From Solirubrobacter sp963798325 (GTDB lineage: Bacteria > Actinomycetota > Thermoleophilia > Solirubrobacterales > Solirubrobacteraceae): 64,000 nucleotides of DNA. Below, one piece after another: positions 51,339 through 59,456 of this stretch. How positions within the stretch are numbered: position 1 is the stretch's first letter; each line of letters opens with the position of its first letter. Both the position numbers and the translations under genes were made by a program. The notes below the pieces were generated by a model, which had not been told where the DNA came from, searched no databases, and saw only the letters and a program-made list of their open reading frames with translations. The stretch lies in NCBI GenBank assembly GCA_963798325.1, contig CAWCSS010000008.1:1116001-1180000 (forward strand), in the 5' to 3' direction.

Positions 51339-52845
51339 CGGGCAGCGACAGCGCGAACGTCGCGCCCAGTTCGGACGCGATCAGCTCGAGCCGTCCGCCC
51401 ATCCGCTCCGTCAGCTCGCGCCCGATCGCCAGCCCGAGACCGAATCCGCTCTCGGCGCTGGACGCCTTGCCGCGGTGGAAGCGCTCGAAGATGTGCTCGC
51501 GCTCCTCCTCGGCCACGCCCGGGCCCTGGTCGGCGACGCGCACGATCACCTCCCGGCCGCGGTGCTCGGCGGTGACCTGGATCGGCCGCCCGGCGGGCGC
51601 GTAGCGCAGCGCGTTGTCGATCAGGATGCGCACGACGCGGGCGCAGGCGGCCGGGTCGGCGCGTGCCCAGCACGGGCCCTCGCTCTCGACGATCTCCAGC
51701 GGCACGTCGCGCTCGCCCGCCCGCAGCGAGAACTCCGCGGCGACGGCGCGCGTGATCTCGGTCAGCTCGACCGGCTCCGAGCGCAGCTGCACGTCCGCGT
51801 CGAGCCGGCTGAGGTCCAGCAACTCGCTCGCCAGCACCGCCAGCCGGCGCAGCTCGCGGCGCGCGTTCTGCACCTGCTCCTGTGCGTCCTCGAGGTGCGT
51901 GCCGTCGCGCAGGTCCTCCTCGAGCAGCTCCATCGTGCCCTGGAGCATCGTCAGCGGCGTGCGCAGCTCATGCGACGCGGTGGACACGAACGACCGCCGC
52001 GCCGCCTCCTGGCGTCTGAGCTCCTCCTGCATGCGGCCGATCGCGCGCGCCAGGTCGCCCACCTCGTCCTGCCCGCGATCGATCGGCGGCGGCGCCTCCG
52101 GGCCCTCGGCGGTGATCCGCAGGGCGGTGCGCTGGAGCCGGCCGAGGCGGCGCGTGAGGGTGCTGGAGAGCGCCAGGCCGAGCCCGATCGCCACCGCCAG
52201 CCCGATGCCCGCCGCCGCGAACAGCGCGTTGCGCACGAGCCGCACCGCGGTCGTGACCTCGGTCACGTTGCGTTCAGCGACGACCACCCCGGCGATCCGT
52301 CCGTCGTCGTAGAGCGGCATCGCGCTCAGAAGCTCGTCGTCGCGGAACTCCGTGACCGGGGCGTTCTCGCGCAGCGCGCGGAAGCCGAGCGCGAGCTGCT
52401 CGGTCTGCTCGCCGACGAAGTCGGTGTCGTAGATGAACGCGGGGGTGTTGGGCGGGACGCCCTGGTCGGTGAACGTCGTGTCGGCGACCAGCACGCGGGC
52501 GCCACCGGTGCGCTCGCGCAGGTCCTGCGCCGCCTGGCCAAGCTTGTCGTAGCGCCGGCCGCGCCGCGCGGTGTCGGCCTCGTCGAGCGTGATGGTCCGG
52601 CGCTTGAGGGCGGCGGCCTCGTCCTTGGGCCGCTCGGCGTCGAGCGACGTGGACTGCAGCGCCTTCTCGAGCGCCGGCCGCTCGACGAACGCCGCCTGGC
52701 GAAGCGCCGTGGCGCTCTCGGACCGCAGGCGCGACTGCAGCGGACCGAGGGTGATCGCGGCGGCGACCGCGAGGGTGACCGCGCTCGTGAACACGAGGGC
52801 GGCCAGCAGCCGCCCCCGGAGCCCGGCGACGACCCGCCGGATCAT
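51283..52845 (-). CDS. Sensor histidine kinase with large extracytoplasmic domain
   Basis: A 520-residue kinase. Two membrane helices (about 10-35 and 200-225) bound a sensor domain of roughly 165 residues (PAFIYDTDFVGEQTEQLALG). A HAMP segment (LTRRLGRLQRTALRITAEGP) precedes HisKA with the phospho-His in VSTASHELRTPLTMLQGTME and the ATPase domain ILIDNALRYAP, DQGPGVAEEERE, GFGLGLAIGREL. The C-terminus is a Ser/Pro tail (SPSSPSPSPAP). ATG 52845 overlaps the regulator stop by ATGA. It does not look linked to the convergent glycosyltransferase operon except by the 3' overlap. Confidence 0.92.
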   Translation of the reverse strand: MIRRVVAGLRGRLLAALVFTSAVTLAVAAAITLGPLQSRLRSESATALRQAAFVERPALEKALQSTSLDAERPKDEAAALKRRTITLDEADTARRGRRYDKLGQAAQDLRERTGGARVLVADTTFTDQGVPPNTPAFIYDTDFVGEQTEQLALGFRALRENAPVTEFRDDELLSAMPLYDDGRIAGVVVAERNVTEVTTAVRLVRNALFAAAGIGLAVAIGLGLALSSTLTRRLGRLQRTALRITAEGPEAPPPIDRGQDEVGDLARAIGRMQEELRRQEAARRSFVSTASHELRTPLTMLQGTMELLEEDLRDGTHLEDAQEQVQNARRELRRLAVLASELLDLSRLDADVQLRSEPVELTEITRAVAAEFSLRAGERDVPLEIVESEGPCWARADPAACARVVRILIDNALRYAPAGRPIQVTAEHRGREVIVRVADQGPGVAEEEREHIFERFHRGKASSAESGFGLGLAIGRELTERMGGRLELIASELGATFALSLPASPSSPSPSPAPDSAAAA

Positions 52846-53540
52846 GTCTCGCGGAAGCGGTAGCCCTGGCCGGGGACGGTCAGGATCAGGCTCGGCTCCT
52901 CCGGCCGCGCCTCGAGCTTCTCGCGCAGATGCCGGATGTGCACGTCGATGGCCCGCGGGTCGCGGTAGGCGGAGTCGCCCCAGATGGCGCGCAGGAGCTC
53001 CTGGCGGTTGAACGCGTAGCCGGGGCGGCTCATCAGGCAGCCGAGCAGCTCGAACTCGCTGAAGGTCAGCCGGACGGGGTTCTCCTCGACCGTGACGCGC
53101 CGCAGGTCGCGGTCGAGCGTCACCGGCCCGACGCGCACGTTGCCCTCGACCACGCGGCCCTGCGTGCGGCGCAGGACGGCGCGGATCCGCGAGCGCAACT
53201 CGGCCAGGCCGAACGGCTTGGTGACGTAGTCATCAGCGCCCGCTTCCAGGCCCTGCACCGCGTCGGCCTCGCTGTCCAGTGCGGTCAGCATGATGATCGG
53301 CACCACATCCCGCCGCGAGCGCAGCATCCGCGCGACGTCGTAGCCGGTCGGCCCCGCGCCCAGCGCGACGTCGAGCAGCACGATGTCGTAGGACCGCTCG
53401 GCGGCCGCGTCCAGCGCGGTCTCGCCGTCTCCGACCGCGGTCACGTGATGGCCCTCTCGTTCGAAGGAACGAGTGAGCATCTCCCGCAACGGGCGGTCGT
53501 CGTCGACCAACAGGATCTCCAGCGCGCTGCTCGCCTGCAT
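52842..53540 (-). CDS. OmpR-family response regulator
   Basis: A 232-residue regulator with acidic residues in LLVDDDRPLR, the phospho-acceptor Asp in DIVLLDVALGAGPTG, MLTALDSEAD and YVTKPFGLAEL. The winged helix has LTFSEFELLGCLMSRPGYAF and ends GQGYRFRET. The LGAGPTG insertion after the Asp replaces the usual LPGMDG. Its upstream region (53541-53631) is shared with the divergent FAD enzyme, which it might control. The kinase follows, coupled by a 4-base overlap. Confidence 0.92.
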   Translation of the reverse strand: MQASSALEILLVDDDRPLREMLTRSFEREGHHVTAVGDGETALDAAAERSYDIVLLDVALGAGPTGYDVARMLRSRRDVVPIIMLTALDSEADAVQGLEAGADDYVTKPFGLAELRSRIRAVLRRTQGRVVEGNVRVGPVTLDRDLRRVTVEENPVRLTFSEFELLGCLMSRPGYAFNRQELLRAIWGDSAYRDPRAIDVHIRHLREKLEARPEEPSLILTVPGQGYRFRET

Positions 53541-53631
53541 CGGCCCGAGAGCTTAGTCGGGCCGCTTAAGGCCTGTTAGCGGCCTTTAGCAACGCGCGGG
53601 AAATCCGCTCCGAGTGGGCAAGGTGAGGCGT

Positions 53632-55155
53632 ATGTCCACGGTTGACATCACGCCGACCGACGCTCCGCGTCGGCCTCGGTCCGAGAAGCCGGTCGCTGTC
53701 CTCGGCGGCGGCCCCGCCGGCCTCACGGCCGGGTACCTCCTTGCGAAGGAGGGTCGGCCCGTCATCGTGTTCGAGGCGGAGGACCAGGTTGGTGGCATCG
53801 CGAAGACCGAGGTTCGCGACGGCTACCGCTTCGACCTGGGCGGCCACCGCTTCTTCACCAAGTCCAAGGAAGTCGACGATCTCTGGCATGAGGTGATGAA
53901 GGAGGAGTTCCTCCGGCGTCCCCGCATGTCGCGCATCTACTGGCGCGGCAAGTTCCTCGACTACCCGCTCAACGGCTCCGACGTCATCAAGAAGCTCGGC
54001 CCCGTCGAGCTCACACGCTGCCTGGCCTCCTACCTGTGGGCGGCGATCACGCCCAAGGGCCGCGAGGACAACCTCGAGCAGTGGGTCTCCAACCGCTTCG
54101 GCAAGCGGCTCTACCAGCACTTCTTCATGTCCTACACCGAGAAGGTGTGGGGCGTGCCGGCGCACGAGGTTCGCGCCGAGTGGGCCGCCCAGCGGATCAA
54201 GGGCCTGTCGTTCTTCTCCGCCGCCAAGGCCGCGTTCTTCGGCAACAAGGGCAACAAGATCAAGTCGCTGATCAACGAGTTCCACTACCCGCGCTTCGGC
54301 CCGGGGCAGATGTGGGAGACGATGGCCGACGAGATCATCGCCAACGGTGGCGAGGTCCGGATGAACACGCCGGTCACGTCGCTTGAGGTCCGTGACGGCA
54401 AGGTCGTCGCGATCGAGGCCGGCGGCGAGCGCATCGAGCCCGGCGAGGTCATCTCCTCGCTGCCGCTGCGCGCGACCGTCGGCATGGCCGGCGCCGCCGC
54501 CAGCGGTTCGGTCCAGACCGCCGCTCAGGGCCTGCGCTACCGCGACTTCCTGACGATCTCGCTGATCATCGACGGCGAGGATCTGTTCCCGGACAACTGG
54601 ATCTACATCCACGAGCCCGGCGTGCAGGTCGGCCGCATCCAGAACTTCCGCTCGTGGTCGCCCTGGATGGTCCCGGACCAGTCCAAGGCGTCGATCGGCA
54701 TGGAGTACTTCTGCTTCAAGGGCGACGAGCTCTGGGAGTCCTCGGACGAGGATCTGGTCGAGCTCGGCAAGCGCGAGATCGAGCAGCTCGGGCTGGCCAA
54801 GGCGGCCAACGTCGAGCGTGGGTTCGTCACGCGCGTCCCGAAGGCGTACCCGATGTACGACGCCGACTACAGCGACCGCGTGGCCGTCATCCGTGACTGG
54901 CTCGAGGGCATCGGCAACCTCCAGCAGGTCGGCCGTAACGGCCTGCACCGTTACAACAACTCCGATCACTCGATGCTCACCGCCATGCGCGCGGTGGAGA
55001 ACGTCATCGCGGGTACGAACCATGACCTGTGGGCGGTCAACGCCGAGTCGGCGTACCACGAGGAGCATCAGGAGCCGGAGCAGCCCTACCGCCGCGTACC
55101 GAGCACCCAGTACGAGCTCGAGCCGCTGCATTCGCGCGAGGAAGCAGCCGCCTAG
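53632..55155 (+). CDS. FAD-dependent oxidoreductase, UDP-galactopyranose mutase/protoporphyrinogen-oxidase-like
   Basis: A 507-residue flavoprotein. The dinucleotide motif is VAVLGGGPAGLTAGYLLA, then FDLGGHRFFTKSKEVDDLW, the typical second half of this subgroup; GLHRYNNSDHSMLTAMRAVE is the C-terminal FAD loop. These enzymes are found in cell-envelope polysaccharide loci, and the two upstream glycosyltransferases fit that. ATG 53632 is preceded by AAGGTGAGG; a GTG at 53614 in the same frame is less likely. Whether it rearranges a sugar or oxidises a lipid is open. A 13-bp hairpin follows the stop. Confidence 0.87.
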   Translation: MSTVDITPTDAPRRPRSEKPVAVLGGGPAGLTAGYLLAKEGRPVIVFEAEDQVGGIAKTEVRDGYRFDLGGHRFFTKSKEVDDLWHEVMKEEFLRRPRMSRIYWRGKFLDYPLNGSDVIKKLGPVELTRCLASYLWAAITPKGREDNLEQWVSNRFGKRLYQHFFMSYTEKVWGVPAHEVRAEWAAQRIKGLSFFSAAKAAFFGNKGNKIKSLINEFHYPRFGPGQMWETMADEIIANGGEVRMNTPVTSLEVRDGKVVAIEAGGERIEPGEVISSLPLRATVGMAGAAASGSVQTAAQGLRYRDFLTISLIIDGEDLFPDNWIYIHEPGVQVGRIQNFRSWSPWMVPDQSKASIGMEYFCFKGDELWESSDEDLVELGKREIEQLGLAKAANVERGFVTRVPKAYPMYDADYSDRVAVIRDWLEGIGNLQQVGRNGLHRYNNSDHSMLTAMRAVENVIAGTNHDLWAVNAESAYHEEHQEPEQPYRRVPSTQYELEPLHSREEAAA

Positions 55156-55163
55156 GAACATCC

Positions 55164-55196
55164 GCGAAGCGATTTCCACAGCTGAAATCGCTTCGC
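55164..55196 (+). terminator. 13-bp hairpin terminator after the UGM-like gene
   Basis: GCGAAGCGATTTC (55164-55176), 7-base loop, GAAATCGCTTCGC (55184-55196), a perfect stem eight bases after the stop. Its right arm is also the left part of the dispersed element, so the two hairpins exclude each other. Confidence 0.75.
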
Positions 55197-55221
55197 ACCG
55201 GCGAAGCCGGTCGCAAGCGAT
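55184..55221 (+). repeat. Dispersed structured element, copy 2
   Basis: GAAATCGC, the 21-nt block (55194-55214) identical to 40672-40692, and AAGCGAT. ATCGCTT (55187-55193) pairs with AAGCGAT (55215-55221) and ACCGGC with GCCGGT, giving a long two-part hairpin. Copy 1 keeps the same flanks with small changes. Confidence 0.65.
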
Positions 55222-55352
55222 CGGACGCCCTAGACGCATGTCCGATTGGCCCCTTCGTGGAGCGCTGGCATCCTGATCCTCACGCTTACGGAGGGCGTTC
55301 GGAACAGATTGGTTGCACCTCACGGAGGGGGAGCGGACGGATTCGCCGTGTG

Positions 55353-55378
55353 ACGGCCGTGTCAATTGACACGGCCGT
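55353..55378. promoter_or_regulatory. Perfect 26-bp palindrome upstream of the acidic-protein gene
   Basis: ACGGCCGTGTCAA at 55353-55365 is followed by its exact complement TTGACACGGCCGT at 55366-55378, then TTTCTCGTT. It contains a -35-like TTGACA (55366-55371). It could be an operator over the -35 region, or a terminator because a T-rich tail follows. Confidence 0.55.
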
Positions 55379-55404
55379 TTCTCGTTAACGGGTACACCCC
55401 GGCC

Positions 55405-55707
55405 ATGGGGGAAGCAGCCGACAAGGCCAAGGCCGACGAAGACGAGTTCGAGCAGGCGAAGCAGGAGATGCGCGAGCTCGAGGAGGGCGACCCGCCCGAG
55501 AAGCTCGAGGACTGGCCCGACGGCAAGGCCAAGTACGAGACCTACGGCGGCCCGGACTCCGAGTCCGCCTACGACGAGGGGCCGACCGAGAAGCTCGGCC
55601 CGTCCGACCTCGAGTACCAGGAGGACGGCTCGATCGAGGTCAAGGGCGAGAAGGTCGACAACCCCGAGGACTACAAGGGCGAGAAGATCACCGACGCCGA
55701 GACGTGA
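55405..55707 (+). CDS. 100-residue acidic hydrophilic protein
   Basis: A strongly charged small protein: DKAKADEDEFEQAKQEMREL, EEGDPPEKLEDWPDGKAKYE, then a Gly-rich acidic middle (TYGGPDSESAYDEGP) and the end KVDNPEDYKGEKITDAET. No hydrophobic core is obvious, so it is probably disordered or a stress-type hydrophilin. I use ATG 55405; the open frame extends to 55366 but would run through the palindrome. I do not recognise the family. It ends 291 bases before the convergent GSDH gene. Confidence 0.65.
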   Translation: MGEAADKAKADEDEFEQAKQEMRELEEGDPPEKLEDWPDGKAKYETYGGPDSESAYDEGPTEKLGPSDLEYQEDGSIEVKGEKVDNPEDYKGEKITDAET

Positions 55708-55853
55708 GCCGCGGGAAGGCCGTTCCAGAGCCCGCTACAGGCTGTCGCGCGCGGCCACGAGTGAGCCGGTCAGACCTGCCACTGTGCCGGCGGCGACCGG
55801 ATGAGATCACGTTCGTCGAGGGCTCCGAGCGCGCGTGACCAACACCCGCGCAC

Positions 55854-55900
55854 GCGAGCGTCGACTTGGTCAACCACTGGTTGACCAACTCGACGCTCGC
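55854..55900. terminator. 47-nt near-perfect palindrome between convergent genes
   Basis: Arms of 23 bases (55854-55876 and 55878-55900) around one central C, with a single mismatch; the inner arms read TTGGTCAACCA and TGGTTGACCAA. It is the main feature of the 290-base gap 55708-55997, otherwise without a gene. A bidirectional terminator is likely; a protein-binding site is possible. A second small hairpin (GAACGG-CA-CCGTTC) follows near 55925. Confidence 0.6.
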
Positions 55901-55997
55901 GGGCAACGAACCGCCGCTGCCGACGAACGGCACCGTTCGCGCGCCGGGCCGGTCGGCGCGACAGCGCGCACACGGTCGATCGTCGGCGAGGCTGGTG

Positions 55998-57728
55998 TCA
56001 GCGGGCGCGCACGGTCTGCTTGGCTGAGCCGGCGGTGATCGTGATCCGCTTCGCCTTGCCCTTGGTCCGGCGGATCTTGACCACCGTGCGCTTCCCGGGC
56101 CGGAGCGTGGAGGTGGCCTTGGTGAAGCCGCGAGCGGTGACGGTCACACGGCACGTGCGGTCGGTCCGCAGCGCGACCGAGAGATAGCGGCGCTTGGCGA
56201 GCGAGTTGAGGCCGGTGACGCGCATCGACACCACGCACGGCTGCGCGGCGACGCGATCAGGGGCCGGCGGCGGCGACGAGGGCGAAGCGCCGAGCGGGTC
56301 GGGCGTGGGCGGCGCGGGCGCGGTCGGAGTGGGCGACGGCGACGGGCTCGGGCTGGGCGACGGGCTCGGGCTGGGCGAAGGCGAGGGCGACGGGCTCGGG
56401 CTGGGCGACGGCGACGGGCTCGGGCTGGGCGACGGGCTCGGGCTGGGCGAGGGCGACGGGCTCGGGCTGTGGCGAGGGCGACTGGGCGACGGGCTCGGGC
56501 TCGGCGACGGGCTAGGGCGCGGCGACGGGCTCGGGCTGGGGGAGGGCGACGGGCTCGGGCTGGGGGAGGGCGACGGGCTCGGGCTCGGGCTGGGCGACGG
56601 GCTCGGCGACGGGCTGGGCGTCGGAGTCGGGTCTGGGCCCGGGTCTTCGTCGCAGGCGCGCAGCGTGCCGTCGATCAGCCGGGAGATCGTGCCGTTCTGC
56701 TGGACGACGAGGATGCGGCCGCAGCCGTCCTCGCCGAAGGAGACGAGCGAGCTCGCGGTCACGCCGATCGCGGCGTCAGTGGCGGCGTTGGTGAGGTCGA
56801 CGGAGCGGATCGCCGAGGCGCAGTAGTCGCCGTAGACGTAGCGGCCGAGCAGCGTCGGCAGGCCTGGGTCGCGGACGACGTAGCCGCCGGTGATCGAGCA
56901 GAAGCCCGCGGTGTGCGGCTTCTCGAGCAGGGGGATGTGCCCGACGACCCCGGCGCAGCGCGGTCGCCCGGTGTCGTAGGTGTGCAGCGCCTCGTAACAC
57001 GGCCAGCCGTAGTTGGTGTCGAGGCCGACGTCGACCTCCTCGTAGAGGTTCTGGCCGACGTCGGCGAGGACGAGCCCGCCGGTGAGACGGTCGAAGGAGA
57101 AGCGCCAGGGGTTGCGCAGGCCGACCGCGGCGACGGTCACGGTCGGGCCGGCCGGGTCGATGCGCAGCAGCTTGCCGAGCAGCACCGCCGGGTTCTGGGC
57201 GTTGTTGGACTGGTCGCCTCCGCCTCCGCCGTCGCCCGTGCCCGCCCACAGGTACCCGTCATGCCACTGGAGCTGGCCGCCGTTGTGGTTGGACTGACCC
57301 GGGTGTGGGATCGCGATCAGCCGGCGGCCCGACGTCGCGTCCGCCACGTTCGGATTCGCCAGCGAGCGTGTGTACTCCCAGATCTCGAGGTCGCCATTCG
57401 GAACCGACGTGAAGTACACGTAGAACTTGCCGCTGAGCGCGTAGTCGGCCGCGAACGCGAAGGAGAGCAGGCCGCGCTCGTTCTCCGAGGAGCGCACCGA
57501 CGAGGTGAGGTTCAGAAACGGCGTGGTCTGCAGCGCGCCGTCCACCGCCAACCGGATCTGCCCGGTCTTCTGGACGATGAAGACGCGGTGGAGGTCACCC
57601 GCCGGGGCGCCCGCGTAGGTCGAGTCCGCACCCAGCGAGACGAACGGCGCCAAGGACGGGACGGCAGCCGCGGGCGCCGCCGCGACCAGGGCGACCAGCA
57701 GCGCGACGACGGCAACGACCCGGCGCAA
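55998..57728 (-). CDS. Secreted PQQ-GDH/GSDH-type beta-propeller with (Ser-Pro)n linker
   Basis: A 576-residue exported protein, TTG start, signal MRRVVAVVALLVALVAAAPAAA. Residues 25-360 form a sugar/sorbosone dehydrogenase-like propeller with IPHPGQSNHNGGQLQWHDGY, WAGTGDGGGGGDQSNNAQNP and AAVGLRNPWRFSFDRLTGG. Residues about 365-475 are nearly pure Ser-Pro repeats. A basic C-terminal beta domain of about 100 residues (RTCRVTVTARGFTKATSTLR) may hold it in the wall. The Ca/PQQ-site histidine in SNHNGGQ is present, but catalytic use of PQQ is unproven. A second copy lies eight bases upstream. Confidence 0.85.
   Translation of the reverse strand: MRRVVAVVALLVALVAAAPAAAVPSLAPFVSLGADSTYAGAPAGDLHRVFIVQKTGQIRLAVDGALQTTPFLNLTSSVRSSENERGLLSFAFAADYALSGKFYVYFTSVPNGDLEIWEYTRSLANPNVADATSGRRLIAIPHPGQSNHNGGQLQWHDGYLWAGTGDGGGGGDQSNNAQNPAVLLGKLLRIDPAGPTVTVAAVGLRNPWRFSFDRLTGGLVLADVGQNLYEEVDVGLDTNYGWPCYEALHTYDTGRPRCAGVVGHIPLLEKPHTAGFCSITGGYVVRDPGLPTLLGRYVYGDYCASAIRSVDLTNAATDAAIGVTASSLVSFGEDGCGRILVVQQNGTISRLIDGTLRACDEDPGPDPTPTPSPSPSPSPSPSPSPSPSPSPSPSPSPSPSPSPRPSPSPSPSPSPSRPRHSPSPSPSPSPSPSPSPSPSPSPSPSPSPSPSPSPSPSPSPSPSPSPTPTAPAPPTPDPLGASPSSPPPAPDRVAAQPCVVSMRVTGLNSLAKRRYLSVALRTDRTCRVTVTARGFTKATSTLRPGKRTVVKIRRTKGKAKRITITAGSAKQTVRAR
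56330..56630 (-). repeat. GC microsatellite-like repeat coding for (Ser-Pro)n
   Basis: Tandem hexamer- and 12-mer-like units (GGGCGACGGGCTC and variants) of about 300 bases encode roughly 45 Ser-Pro dipeptides with one short PSRPRHSP interruption. Such repeats change length by slippage, so the exact unit number here may vary between strains or be miscounted. Confidence 0.8.
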
Positions 57729-57735
57729 TCTCGTC

Positions 57736-59193
57736 CTAGCCTTTCACACGCGCCGTCTGCCTGACGGCGCGGATGTTCCCCGCCGCGTCGACGGCCTGGA
57801 CGCTGACCGTCACGCGCAGCGAGCGGTGCCGGCGCAACGCCGCCCGCACCTTGCGCACACCGGCCGCGCTGAGCCGCACGCGCACGACGGTCCGCGCACC
57901 CGCGGTCAACGCCGCGCGGGCCGCCTTGAACGATGTCACCCCCGCCACCCGCGCGCTGACCGTCGCCTGGCACGCCTCGTCGACCCGCAGGGCGACCGAC
58001 AGCCGGTGCGACCGCCGCACGCTGCGCAGCCCCGTCACCCGCGCCGCGAGCGAGCAGGCGCGAAGATCGCGCGGCGCGGTCCGCGACGGTCCGAGCCCGC
58101 CGGTCGGATCGCACGGGGAGATCGAGCCGTCGACGATCCGGTACACCCCGCCGGCGCGGGAGACGACCAGCGGGTGCCCGCACGCGTCCTCACCGAAGGA
58201 GGTCGGGCTGTCGACGGTCAACCCGGTTCCCGCGTCACTCGCGGCGTTGGTCACGTCGACCGACCGCAGTTCGCCCTTGCAGAAGTCCGTGTACAGGTAG
58301 CGTCCGTTCAACGTCGGCAGCCCCGCGTCGCGCACGACGTAGCCGCCGGTGATCGAGCAGTACCCGGCGCTGTGCGGCAGTTCGAGCAGCGGCTCGGCGG
58401 GGGTGCCGGCGCACGCCGGGCCGGGGCCGGCGTGCAGGCCCTCGCGACACGACCACCCGTAGTTCGACGCGAGCCCCACGTCGATCTCCTCCCACTCGTT
58501 CTGGCCGACATCGCCGATCACGAGCTGACCGGTGAAGCGGTCGAACGAGAACCGCCACGGGTTGCGCAGCCCCACGGCCATGATCTCCGGGACCGGCGCC
58601 GCGGGGTCGAGCCGGATCAGCTTGCCCAGCAGCGACGCCGGGTCCTGCGCGTGGCCGAACTGGTCGTTGCCGCCGCCGCCGTCACCGGTGCCCAGCCACA
58701 GCTTGCCGTCGCGAGCGAACTGCAACTGCCCGCCGTTGTGATTCTCGGCCTCGTCGTGGCGGATCGCCAGCAGCAGGCGCCCGGACGCCGGGTCGGCCGT
58801 CTCGCCGGACATCGCGTACTCGCGGACCTGGATCTCTCCGGCGGTGCCGCTCGTCGCCGCCGCGGCCTTGGCCGTCAGATAGACGTAGACCTTGCCTGGC
58901 GCGAAGGCGACGGAGAGCAGGCCGCGCTCGTTGCCGGCGGACTCGGTGATCGAGGTCAGATCGAGCAGCGGCGCGGCCAGCACCTCGCCGTCGCGGATCA
59001 CACGGACGCGACCCGCCTGCTCGGTGACGTAGAGATGCGCGAGGTCACCGGCGACCGCGGTCACGTAGGTCGGCGACGAGAACGTCCCGATCTGCACCAG
59101 GGCCGGCGCCGCGGCGGCCGACGGAACACCCGCGATCAGTGCTCCGCCACACGCCCATCCGAGGGCTCGAGCGGCAAGCCGCGCGCCTCCCAT
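57736..59193 (-). CDS. Secreted GSDH/PQQ-type beta-propeller, paralog of the downstream gene
   Basis: A 485-residue paralog of the following gene without the Ser-Pro linker. It has the signal ARALGWACGGALIAGVPSAAAA, IRHDEAENHNGGQLQFARDG, WLGTGDGGGGNDQFGHAQDP, MAVGLRNPWRFSFDRFTGQL and CSITGGYVVRDAGLPTLNGR; the last three are shared almost word for word with the neighbour. A basic C-terminal beta domain follows (TVSVQAVDAAGNIRAVRQTA). It probably arose by tandem duplication. ATG 59193 has GGAGG nine bases upstream, located within the rhodanese gene, so the rhodanese and this gene overlap by 58 bases. Confidence 0.85.
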   Translation of the reverse strand: MGGARLAARALGWACGGALIAGVPSAAAAPALVQIGTFSSPTYVTAVAGDLAHLYVTEQAGRVRVIRDGEVLAAPLLDLTSITESAGNERGLLSVAFAPGKVYVYLTAKAAAATSGTAGEIQVREYAMSGETADPASGRLLLAIRHDEAENHNGGQLQFARDGKLWLGTGDGGGGNDQFGHAQDPASLLGKLIRLDPAAPVPEIMAVGLRNPWRFSFDRFTGQLVIGDVGQNEWEEIDVGLASNYGWSCREGLHAGPGPACAGTPAEPLLELPHSAGYCSITGGYVVRDAGLPTLNGRYLYTDFCKGELRSVDVTNAASDAGTGLTVDSPTSFGEDACGHPLVVSRAGGVYRIVDGSISPCDPTGGLGPSRTAPRDLRACSLAARVTGLRSVRRSHRLSVALRVDEACQATVSARVAGVTSFKAARAALTAGARTVVRVRLSAAGVRKVRAALRRHRSLRVTVSVQAVDAAGNIRAVRQTARVKG

Positions 59194-59456
59194 GCCAGCA
59201 GGCCTCCCGTCATCGTGTAGGCGTCGTAGCCCGCGCGCCGGAACGCGCCGGCGGCCATCGCCGAGCGCCCACCCACCCGGCAGTAGAAGACGACCGGCGT
59301 CTCGCGGTCGATCGTCTCGGCGTTCGCCGTCAGCTCGCCCAGCGCCAGATGGCGCGCGCCGGCGATCCGGCCCTCGTCCCACTCGTAGGACTCGCGGACG
59401 TCGATCAGCTGGACCGTCCCCTTCAGCTCAGCGACTCGCCCGGCGTCGATGTCCAT
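59136..59456 (-). CDS. Single-domain rhodanese (sulfurtransferase)
   Basis: A 106-residue rhodanese with the CH2-like motif VQLIDVRESYEWDEGRIAGA and the active-site loop VFYCRVGGRSAMAAGAFRRA carrying the catalytic cysteine. It may transfer sulfur to thiols or cyanide in the cytosol. ATG 59456 is set by the leaderless promoter TACCGT exactly seven bases upstream. Its 3' end overlaps the GSDH gene start. Grouping with GSDH and the divergent lactone oxidase is not understood. Confidence 0.88.
   Translation of the reverse strand: MDIDAGRVAELKGTVQLIDVRESYEWDEGRIAGARHLALGELTANAETIDRETPVVFYCRVGGRSAMAAGAFRRAGYDAYTMTGGLLAWEARGLPLEPSDGRVAEH

Noticed and set aside
55708..55973. Small ORFs (60-80 codons) in the gap between the acidic protein and GSDH
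   Set aside because: They run through the 47-nt palindrome, have no Shine-Dalgarno site or leaderless box, and show no protein-like composition.
56330..56630. CRISPR-like regular repeat
   Set aside because: Units are 6-12 bases, without spacers, and translate in frame to Ser-Pro repeats.
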